Below, in pieces: positions 45,422-57,400 of a DNA stretch of 64,000 nt. The DNA is from Branchiostoma belcheri. Its lineage: Eukaryota > Chordata > Leptocardii > Amphioxiformes > Branchiostomatidae. The stretch covers positions 239,425 to 303,424 of the forward strand of contig NW_017804009.1 in assembly GCF_001625305.1 (NCBI RefSeq), in the 5' to 3' direction. Position 1 is the stretch's first letter. Each line of letters begins with the position of its first letter. The position numbers and the translations under genes were made by a program. The notes below the pieces were generated by a model. It was not told where the DNA came from and did not search any database. It saw nothing but the letters and a program-made list of their open reading frames with translations.

Positions 45422-48400
45422 GTGAGTAGCTTGTCCCTTTAAACTTTTCTTTCGCCGTTTGCAACTAAACAAAACCTTATCACCAAGCTCTTCCTGTCAG
45501 AAATCGTAGATAATTGATCCATCAAACGTATGCACTAAAAATTAAGCGTTGTATTCGTTTTAGAACGTTTTAAGAGGCGTCCGAAAATTTGACAATAGGA
45601 CCCTATTCATTGGAATCCTGTCAAAACTTTTCATTCAACTCAAGTTGCCCGGGTACGGTTTTTGAATGGAAAATCGCTCGGAGGCATGTCACAACTCGCT
45701 GACAACCGGATAGAAATGAATGAAACTTTACCTTTTTCACGTTTAGTGGTAGATTATAGTGTTGTAGTGTGTTTGAGGATAGAAATACGAGGTTTTAAGT
45801 GCTTCGATACGACGTGAGAGGTTGTGTGAATGGTGTATAAGGATCCTGGTTCGTTCCGGTTGAAAGAAAAGTTGCATTCAATCGGGCAACATTTTGCCTT
45901 CATACTTCTTAAAAGTATACCCTAGTCACCCTTGATTACCAGTTGACAGTTGCTTGTCTGCTAAAAGTGTCTGTGAATTATGTCAACTTGTATTAAAAAG
46001 GTGTAGGAACGGGACATAAGGTAGAAGTATCATACTACCAAGTGTACGTACTACTAGTAACGTTACATGTAATACAATGTAATGTGTATTCAGCTGACAC
46101 ACTGAAACACTACTCGCGAAATACTTAGGATCAAGGTCATTTTTATGGTAGAAACGTCACATTTTGTCACTGTTTTTATTTGTTGCTTCCTTTTTAAACT
46201 CATTTGAGCACAACATATCAATTCTATTAATTAATGTACCTTAATTGTGACAATGGTTTTAATTCAGTTGCTTTTTTTTACTCATTTGAGCACTACTTAT
46301 CAATTCTGTTAAGTAACATTTAAGTATTACCGATAGAATTTTTTCTACCAATTACTGATAAAAATATTTTTCAATGTTGTGCAATATTGTAGATGAATCA
46401 AAATCTTGTTCAGCAGTTTGGAAACACTTTCTGCAAATACACAAGCCTCAATAGTACAACCTTCTCAACTTGATAATGCAAAATTGCAGTAGGATTTTTC
46501 TTCTGCAATATTGTAAATCTCTCAGCAAAATGCAGATTGCAGATGGGTAGTTACACAACAGTACTGTTGTTCAAAGGGAATTTTCAAACTTACCAAAAGT
46601 AGTGCGAGCAATTGTTTAATAATACATTGTAATTAAAATGTTACTAGTTGTCTCCAAGCTAGTGCATAGTTGCATTCAATTTTTCCAGCCAAGGATGGAA
46701 AATAGAAATTGCAAAGTCATGCATGAGAACTTTAATTGTTGGGGTCGTGTGGCATAGTGGCAGAGTGCTCGACTTGGAACCAAGAGGTTCCGGGTTCGAT
46801 TCCTGACATGCCACCGATCTTGTGCCCTTGCGAAAGGCACTTAACACGACTTTTCTCACTTTGCTCAGGTGAAAATGAATATTGTATTGTCCCCTGTATT
46901 GGTGGCGGCATTAATATGAGTTGATATAACTTAAGTGTGTTGTCACCTGGCTTCTTGTGATTATAATATATGTTGGAATATAAAAAAAGACTTTAATAAG
47001 AAACTTTTGTTTTTCCTCCCACAGATGCCATGAGTAAAAGGTGCCGCAAGGATTTCTTTTACACAGTTTCACACAGTTTTCCAAGGCTCTACCCATATTA
47101 TTGTTGCACATTGTCATACCTGTGAACTTGTCAAAGTACGTCAGAATGTACATGGAGAGTGAGAACAGAGAGACAGAGGAGTTGGATCTGTTGTGCCGTG
47201 AGGATTGTGATACTCCAGAGCTGACACAGGACAAGGAGGAGTTTTCACCTGATGGTGGGTTTATTTTTTTATTTCTTTAGATTATTTTTTATTAAGTTAA
47301 AAATATTAATTTGGTTATATGAATGACACAAAGTTTGGTCTGTTTCAAAAAAAATTTTTCGACCATAAGTTGTAAATCATACAAAGCAGCTGCAAAATGT
47401 ATGCTGTAGATTGCAAGTAACTATTGGAGAATGATACTTATGTTGTACAGTGTCAAAATCAATTCCATTGGAAAAGAAGGCAATGCAAAGAAATAAAAAT
47501 GAAGAATCCATCATTCGCCATACCATACTCTGTGTGTTTAGTCATTTGTTCAACTTTCATGACCATGTAGATTTTGTAATGAAGGCAAGTTTTTGTGACA
47601 AGTCTCACTGGGTCATTCTATTGAAGAAGTCCAGAGTCACTGGTCAAAAGCTCTCGGTGAGAACAATTCTTTGTGTTGAGACAAACAAGTTTGATATCTT
47701 ATTCTCATCTTGTTTTCCTCTCTAGATGAGCCTCCACCCTTCACAGCACCAAACGTGACATCAGCTGGTATTTCCTTCGCTGCCAGACTGCCTGCAGATG
47801 TGTCACATCACCAGTCAGTACAGAGGGAGCAGGACAGCCAACGTCAGGTCAGGACATGGCTGTATCAGATACATGTAGCTGTTTGTTTGTTTGTTTGTTT
47901 TTTATTTGTAGTAGTTGTGCATTTGGATTGCTACCATGTAGCATTTTTGGTCCAGTCATCAGCAACAAGTTGCTTCTAGATATCTAAACACACAATTAAA
48001 CTAAAAAGCTTTAAGAGACTTCCTTCCTACCGAACCTTTAGGACTGAAACTGGACGCACAATATTTAATTTTTTGTGTTTATGTTACCACAGGAAGCAGC
48101 TACCAATATCAACTGGCTGGCTGAACTTGCCATCATTGCCACCTCACCTCAGAGTCCTCTCATGCCAAAGACAACCCATCACTCTCACAGGAGGTATGTA
48201 TACCATCCACGGCTCTAGCCAGTACCTGTTTTTCTGTCAGGCCATACCAATTTGATTTGTAGGTTCTCTGATTTTTTTAGAAAAAATATGAAGTGACAGG
48301 TCAAAAAAATTAAAAAAACAATACTAGGCATCCTATGATAGCCCCAAATGCTACAAATGTATGATAGGAGCCATGAAGTCAACATATCAAACATCAGTAA

Positions 48401-51400
48401 TTCAAACATTGATCTGCATTGATTGATGGAAAAACTGTAAAAACTGAAGAGAAGGGACTTACTCAACTGTTGGGGCTAAAATATGAGCATTTTCAGGGGC
48501 TGAAATGTTTTATGTTTTTTTTTGCAACTCAGAAAAAAATTAAGCTGGTGAATCTGTGAACCAACAAATTAAATTATTGTGGCCTTACCAGAAGTAAGAA
48601 TTCAAAGAAAGGAAGAAAGTATATTATACCAGCCAGGCATGTACATCTCAAGTTGACAAGTGTTGTTAATGTTAACATAATGTCCCTAAGTACTTGTCCT
48701 ATATTGTTCCTCAGGAGTCCCCAGCAACATGCAGTCCTGATGACAGACAGACCAGACCGCTGTATGCACAACTACGCTCGCCCCCCTCCCCCTTCATCCA
48801 GCCCCCCACTCACACACACCAGCAGACACAGACAGGTAAGCTGAACATATAGACAACCATACAACCATATTAGATTCTTTTTGCTGTCAGATCTGACTAA
48901 TAAACTGGTGGATGTACCAACTACTAAGTATCTAATACCAGCCCAGAAAAGAACAAGAAACAGTTATGCCTTCAAATATCAGACTTATCAACGAAGAATT
49001 AAGGTGTTCAAAAACTTACCAAGACTAGAATAATGTTCACTTCAGGGAAGTGCAGGTCACTATAGGGGGTTGTGTTTTTGGGCCAAGGAACGATAATGTT
49101 GTGTTTCCTGTTTCAGTCTCGAAAAAATTTATGTCGGTAGGTAGGAATTATCTTTTTTTTTAGACTTTGGCGATCTCTAGGGATCCAACTTATACATTGT
49201 ACAATACTCTTTAATCAAGTAACGGTTGCATGAAGACACTTCTATTATATGTATATATGTATGTATGTATGTATTGTATATGCAATGTCAATGTTAGAAA
49301 ACTGATTGTACAAAGTTTCATCCCTTGGGTGTCAGATCATGGAGTTAGAAAAGGTTATCAGGCCACACCAATTTAATTTGTTGGTTCTCGGATTTTTTCA
49401 GAAAAAATATGAAGCGACAGGGCGAAAAAAATAAAAATAAAAACAGGTCTAGGCATCCTATTATAGCCCCAAATGCTACGATATGAGCCATGAAGTCAAC
49501 AAAAAAGGCCGGGTTAAAATTTAAAGTATAAATTTTGAAGTTTTAATCAAACCACTGCATTGATAGATGGAAAAAAACTGTAACAACTAGGAAGAAAAGG
49601 AATTTCCTCAACTGTTGGGGGCAAAATATGAGCATTTTTGAGTTGATTCAGAACCAGAATCTTTTTTTTTTTTTTTGCAAATCAGAAAAAAATGAAGAGG
49701 CGAATCCGAGAACCAACAAATTAAATTGGTGTGGCCTCAGCTTCAAAAATTGTTCCTAGCAGGGATCCACAAAAAAAGGCTGGGGTCGGTCGGGAAACAC
49801 AACATTTTTTCCCTAAGCCTTGCTGTCCACAGTGCTGAATTTTTGGTTGCTTTCCATTCGATGCTGAAGATGACCTATCTTGGCAGGGCTAACTGTAGTG
49901 ACCTGATGAAAGTCTTGTCTCAATGAAAATCAGTTTTGGGTTCCCAGAAGATGTCATCCATCTAAATCAAATCAACATATCCTACTGATAAGACTTTACA
50001 TGTTATTTGCCATCCACGTGTAACAATTCCTCGTCCCTTTTTCCACAGAGTGGCCTTATTTCCGGGGGCAATGGTTTGTCTGCATCGTCACACTTCTCTT
50101 CCAGCGAAAGACTGGCCGACCCACCAGCACTGTCCAAGTCTTGGCCAACCACAGCCTGGCACTGCTTCATGAAAGGTTAGGACTGATTATTCACCATAAT
50201 ATCATCATTCTTATTTATTATGTTTACCTTCGCAGAAGGAAAACATATCGTGTTTGCTCAGTTTCTTCTTCTCCTTCCGTTCCAAACAGATAAAGTCAAT
50301 GACCTGGACCAAATGTCTGTCACCATGGTAACTGGTAACACCCAGTAGTGTTGAATTACATTATGTAGCAGAAACGAGTTGGAGCATCTTCCCATGGCAA
50401 GAGGCTACTCACCATACTGAATGTATTGGACTTCAAGTTTAAGCAAGAATAAACAGTGCAGTAGTTTTTTGGGCTAGACCAGGTGAAGGTAAACATTATG
50501 CATTTGTAACTGTTTTAACCTCTCTAGTTTATTTTTATTTTTGTATATGTTCAGCACATTGTGTCATTTCTATACCTGTGATCATTCATTCATTCAAGGC
50601 CACACCAATTTAAGCAATTGGTTCTTGGATTTGCCTCTTCATGTTTTCAGATTCAAAAAAATAAAAACTTAAGGTTTCAGGTTTTGCAAGGAGAGAGAAG
50701 CCAGCCCAGTCCAATAGCAAGTAAAATGTAGTTTACTAGATACTAAAGACCGTCTGTTCCCCACCCAGGCACGAGAGTGCGACTGAGTGAAGACACACGG
50801 CGGGAGTGGCGGCTGGCGGAAGACGTGCCGTCTGACGACTCCTTACAGGAGGACAGGACACTCAAGGAGGTGCTAAATGTGCTGCTGGGGAAGGTATAGC
50901 ATCTCTGAACTCTAGATCTTATCCTAATACATGCATGCATTACAATGCATGGAAAATAGATGTGTGTAACAGTCATTTGATATGCGTGATTAGTAACTAG
51001 ACCATTGAAAGGAGGAATTTGCATGTATTAGTGTGATAGGTAGGTCCTGATTGGCTAGTGAGAGTAAGCAAATCAGTGAGGAACTATAATATGATACATA
51101 AACATTGTTTACATCAATATTGTTTACAGTGTATGCATCAACATCATTTATATCAAGATTGTTTACATTAACACCATTTATATCAACATTGTTTGCATCA
51201 ACAGCATTGTTTGCATCAACATTATTTGCATTAACATTGTTTACATCAACTTTGTTTACATCAATGTTGTTTACATCAACATTGTTTACATCAACATTGT
51301 TTACATTTCATGTGCTTGGATTACATCAACATGGTTTACATCAACATTGCATGAAGATTGTTTATATTCAACATTGTTTGCATCAACATCGTTTACATCA

Positions 51401-54400
51401 CCATTGTTTACATCAACATTGTTTACATCAGCATTGTTTACATCAACCTTGTTTACAACATTCTTTACATCACATAATTACATTATCATTGTTTAGGCCA
51501 CACCAATTTAATTTGTTGGTTCTCGGATTCGCCTCTTCGTTTTTTTCTGATTTGCAAAAAAAAAAAAAATTGATTCTGGTTCTGAATCAACTGAAAAATG
51601 CTCATGTTTTGCCCCCAACAGTTGAGGAAAGTCCTTTTCTTCCTAGTTGTTACAGTTTTCCCATCTATCATTGCAGTGGTTTGATTAAAAGTTCAAAATT
51701 CAATGTTTAAATTTTAACCCAGCCTTTTGTGTTGACTTCATGGCTCATTCCGTAGCATTTAAGCCTATAATGGGATGCCTATAGACCTGTTTTTATTTTT
51801 ATTTTTTTCGCCCTGTCGCTTCATATTTGTTCTGAAAAAATCCGAGAACCAACAAATTAAATTGGTGTGGCCTTAGAATACATCAACATTTTTTTACATC
51901 AACATTGTTCACAATGTATATATCAACATTGTTGACATCAACATTGTTTACTTTACATCGACATTGTTTACATCATCATTGTTGTTGTGTGTAGGACACC
52001 ACGTCCCTGTGTGGCCTGAGACTTGTAGAGTTTGAGGAGACTACATCAGCAGACAGGAGAGCAGAGAACATGGTACACATGGTGTTCAGAACAGAGGTGG
52101 CAGACAGGGAGATCAGTGCAGAGTGTGCCCTGGACCATCCCTTCTACGTACGGGACAAAGGTAAGAACTCTAACACTAGTAACAGAGAACATGGTACACA
52201 GTCATGGTGTTCAGAACAGAGGTGGCAGACAGGGAGATCAGTGCAGAGTGTGCCCTGGACCACCCCTTCTACGTACGGGACAAAGGTAAGAACTCTAACA
52301 GAGAACATGGTACACATGGTGTTCAGAACAGAGGTGGCAGACAGGGAGATCAGTGCAGAGTGTGCCCTGGACCATCCCTTCTATGTACGGGACAAAGGTA
52401 AGAACTCTAACAGAGAACATGGTACACATGGTGTTCAGAACAGAGGTGGCAGATAGGGAGATCAGTGCAGAGTGTGCCCTGGACCATCCCTTCTACGTAC
52501 GGGACAAAGGTAAGGACAAGAGTCCACCATCTGTAAATAATTTTATCAGGTTGTTTAAGGATTGAATTTTTCTTAGTCCAAGATACTACAACAACATGAC
52601 GAATAGCGTTGCATAATACATGGTATGCAACTTACACTTTTTGTATCGTGAACCATGAAATAAATGTTGTTTTATATTTTTCATTAGGCCATAATAATTG
52701 CTTGGTTAACGGATTTTTCTAGAAAAATAATGGAGCGGGCAGGCAAAAAAAAAATAAAAATAAAAACAGACCTAGGCATCCTATTATGGCCCAAAATGGT
52801 ACGGTAGGAGCCATGAAGTCAACACACCAGGGTGGTTCAAAATTTAAACAATGAATTTTGAACTTTTAATCAAACCACTGCATTGAAAGATGGAATAACT
52901 GTAACAACTAGGAAGAAAAGGACCGTTTTCAACTGTTCAGGGCAAAATCTGTGAGCATTTTGCAGTTGATTCTGAATTTTTTTTTTTTGCACATCAGACG
53001 AAAATGAAGCGGGCGAATCCGTTAACCAAGAAAGTAAATTGGTGTGGCCTTAGGGAAAAAATACACCAAAATGGATAAATCTCAAAACTACTTCTGGGTA
53101 GAATCATTAGCTGTCTGTTGAATGTGCTTTAATTTTGGATTACCGGTAAGCTTTTAATATTCATCACTTCCAGTGAAACATCCAGAAACGCTCAGAAATT
53201 AATCATACCACTTTCAAACGGCATCTCTTTGATCCAAGCTCTCAGTGCTTCAGGAGAATACATGGCATACATGTACTGATGAAAAATGCCAAGGGGATTA
53301 TTTCTCCGTCTTGCCTTTATATAAGACTCATTTTAGATAAAAGCAAGGTGGAGAAAGAATTCCTTTGGTGTTTTTTTTTTTCATCAAGGGCTGTGAGCTG
53401 TCTGTTCAGATTTCTAATAAAAGCAGAAAATAATCATTTTAACTTGCATTTAATGGTACATCCATTTTACAGTTTGTTTGATTTAAGTCATTAAAACCTA
53501 GTCTGACAAACTTCCTGAATCTGATTCTGAATTGAATGAAAATTTGTAAAAAAAAAGTTGTATTTTTATTGTTTTTATTTATCAGTCAGTGAAAAAACAT
53601 TACTAAGTGTTGTTACACACTACAGTATGTAGTAGTACGCAGCCATAGGCACACCACAGGCGAACATAGCACAATACAAATTTTTAATAAGATGATGATG
53701 CCACAATATTTAAAATATTAGATTTGTAAAATACCAATGAAATACATTATGACTTACTATACATCTCTAGGCAGCTAAGGGTCTAAGGATAATCCACTAT
53801 ACAGAGATGTGCTGTTCTCACTCTCATTCTGTCCGTGAGCTGTGTTGTACAGCCTGTGAGATGTGCTGTTCTCACTCTCATTCTGTCCATGAGCTGTGTT
53901 GTACAGCCTGTGAGATGTGCTGTTCTCACTCTCATTCTGTCCATGAGCTGTGCTGTACAGCCTGTGAGATGTGCTGTTCTCACTCTCATTCTGAGCTGTG
54001 TTGTACAGTACAGCCTGTGAGATGTGCTGTCCTCAGCACCAGTGTGCTGTGAGCCACTCCTGTACAGTGCCCCACTGACACTTGGGACCTCCTTCCCCTC
54101 GTCCATTCCGTAAGGACCCCTGTCGTCTCTTGATGACGGACAGCCTCTTTCATAGTTTGGCTTGATGTTGGCCTCTTTTGGCAGTGACTGGCCCCCCAAT
54201 TGGGTGACAGGTTGTGTGCCGTTTGTTGTCCGTTGGTTAGTGGCATTTGTCAGTGACATATAACCTGCTAGTGTATGGCCTCGTGGCAGTGACTGGCCCC
54301 TTGATTGGGTGACTGGTTGAGTGGTGTTAGTTGTCCGTTGGTTAGTGGCATTTGTCAGTGACATATAACCTGCTAGTGTATGGTCTCTTGGCATTGACTG

Positions 54401-57400
54401 AACCCTTGGTCGGGTGACCGGATTTGTGACGTTTGTTGTCAGTTGCAGTCCTGGGTCTTCATCGTGGGTCACAGCATATGGCTGAAGCTGTGGCCCTGGG
54501 TCTTCATCGTGGGTTACAGCGTATGGCTGAAGCTGTGGCCCTGGATCTTCATCGTGGGTCACTGCATATCGCTGAAGCTGTGGCCCTGGATCTTCATCGT
54601 GGGTCACTGCATATGGCTGAAGCTGTGGCCCTGGGTCTTCATCTTGGGTCACGGAATATGGCTGAAGCTGTGGTCCTGGGTCTTCATTAATGAAGGTCGT
54701 TGCATATGGCGCCAGCTTGCCGTTTTTTCCTTTCCCAGACACATCCATGTATGACACAGCGTACGGCTCAATGTCATCGTTGTCTGGTTCCGTTGGCTGG
54801 ATGTCATCGTTGTCTGGTTCCGTTGGCTTGATGTTAGCAAAGGAAGTTGTTGCGTACGGTGCAAGCTTGCCATTTTTCCCCTTCCCCGACACATCCATGT
54901 ATGACACAGCGTACGGCTCAATGTCATCGTTGCCCTCTGATGTCTGGTCCTCAGCAGGACTCGGTTGTCCACCTGTGACTGAGTCTCTGTCTGAAGGGGC
55001 GGAGTTTCCATCTGTTTCAGCAGGGGCGTTGTGAGGGGCCAGACCTGTGTCGTGACAGCGTTCGTACAAGTAGACAACAACCCCCGCTGCCAACACCATG
55101 AGGAGGGGCACAGCAACAGCCAGGATGATGGCATTGATGTGATAACTGTCATATTTCTCAGTGAGGATTGGGCCAAAACTTGGACGAGTGACAATGTCAG
55201 TCCCGGTTGTAGCCTGGCTTGTTGTAGCCTGGTATTCTGAGTCTGGTGTGGCGTTTGTGTATGGCATCTCTGTGGGAATGGTGTCGTTGTACAGACGACT
55301 GGTGTGGTGGGTATGAGGACCTGTTGTGGTGGACGTTTTGTCACATCTCCCCAGCCTGATGTCTTTCCTCACGGTGGCAAGCAGAATTCCGCTCAACCTG
55401 GCCAGGAGAGGTAGGCCTCGGAACGCATGCTGGGATATGACAGAAATGGCGTTCTTTTCGAGGTACAGGTTTGTTACCCTCTCAAGCCCAAGGAAGGTAG
55501 CGGGTTCTGAGGATAAACAAAACAGAATATTGTAAAATTTTTATCATTGTAAGTTTGCAGGGATTTTTTTTGTTCAATCTGGTCAACTTTACCCCAGTGG
55601 GAACATTGTTTTCTGTATCCAGCTAGATCCGGCTCAGCCACATTTGTATGATCCACCTAGTGAGATGGATTGTAGCTGAGCCGCATAGGTGGCAGATCAA
55701 TTCAGCTAATCTATTCGGTTCGATCCAGTACAAATTTATACTAGTGAGGAATGGGACTAACATACAATCAAGTACCTATAGTTCATTGTATCAGTCATTT
55801 TACACGTAGGTCATTTTCTGCTATTTCTTAATCAAATATGTCATTGAAATATGAGTGATATCATTGAGGATTCGTGTATTATATTAACTAGTCTTGATAA
55901 ATAAGGAATTTTTTTAAAGCTTTAAAAAGCAAGAAAATTAAATATCAGGAGCCCAAAATACACATTTTTGTCAACGTACCAAGACTGGAGATACGGTTGT
56001 CTCTGAGGGAAAGGTCTTCCACCAATGGCAGACCTTGGAAAGCCCCTGGCTGTACCGTGGACACGTTGGACTGCTGGATCATAAGGAACCGTACTTCTGG
56101 GCTGTTGGGGAAAGACCGCTCCAAAATGGTAGAGGAACGGAGATGCTTGATGAAGATGGTTCGCGTGGCTTTGTCGAAGTCGGTTGGTATGGTGTCGAGA
56201 CATGCGGGGAAGCTGTACGTTCCTCCGTACCCAATCCAGCTGCAGGGGGACCCAGCCTGTGTCCCCCAGATTGTATCTGGACAGTGACAGATGACTTGCT
56301 TCCTTCCCGATAGATTTACGAGGTTGGAGTGACAGCTGTAAGGACACCGTAAAGCTGGTGCCGACACGAACAGTAGCTGATTGGAAACCAGGAGTAGGAA
56401 GTACAGCAGTGCCTTGTTTTGTGCCATCGTGGTCACAGACTTCTGCTCCAACACACACTGAGCGTTAGATGTTTATGTTCTGGATAAAATGTCTGCACAC
56501 ACGTTTGCTTGAATATACATTTTCCTTGTCGTATAGCTTATATTAAATACTTAAGTCTAAGCCACGTGCATTATGGGATTGGAGTCCCTGGAGTAGAAAT
56601 ACCTAGTACCTGCCAACTGAATTTTTAATGTCATCATGATATAGTAGAAGAAAAATATTTTTCTGGAAACAGCAGAAAATTACAATCTATCCTAGTGGGG
56701 AAGGGGCCTAACAGTTTATATCAGTCATTTTACACATTAGGTAATTTTCTGCTATTTCGAAATCAAACATGAAATACTAGTCGTTATTTAGGATTCATTT
56801 AACTTATAAAATTTATTTTTTAATGTGAACGGGGTCTTGTAGTAAGCTGTGTTGTTTTCTTCTCTACCAGGTTGGTGCTCCTTCCATCCAGGTTTGACGT
56901 ACACCCGCTACGGTCTCCCGTGCCAGGAGATAGAGTACGGAGACGTGTGTGTCCCCCCTCCAGACAGTGGTTCATCCCCGGAGCAAGAGGAGGACACGGA
57001 CTCCGTGTTTGACGAGTTTTCTGCCGTCAACTTCCTTAGTACCCTGGCTAAGGTAACTGTGATCTGATTCACATTAATATATAATTTTTTATATATACGG
57101 TAACCGTAAGGCCATGTTGATTTGATTATATGGATGACATCCTCCGGGAGCCCTAAAACTGATGCCCGCGTGCGAATAAAAAAAAAGTTTTGCAAAAAAA
57201 AAGTTCTTTTCATTATGAAATCTACGTGGTCATGAGGGTTGAGCAAATGGCACAGAATATGGTTTGGCGAATAATCTAGTCTTCAAGTTCATTTCTTTAC
57301 AATTTCGTCTTTTTTCGTTTGATTTTGGCATTTTACGACATTGGTATAGTTTTTATTATTTTTTTTTGTAAATTATGGTATATTTTTGCTCATTTTGCAA

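Noticed and set aside
51105-51710. A 201-codon plus-strand frame
   Set aside because: It is the 15-bp minisatellite, whose unit length is a multiple of three, running into a MITE.
54433-55344. Several frames on either strand over the LRR gene
   Set aside because: They are out-of-frame or antisense shadows of the repetitive cytoplasmic tail exon.
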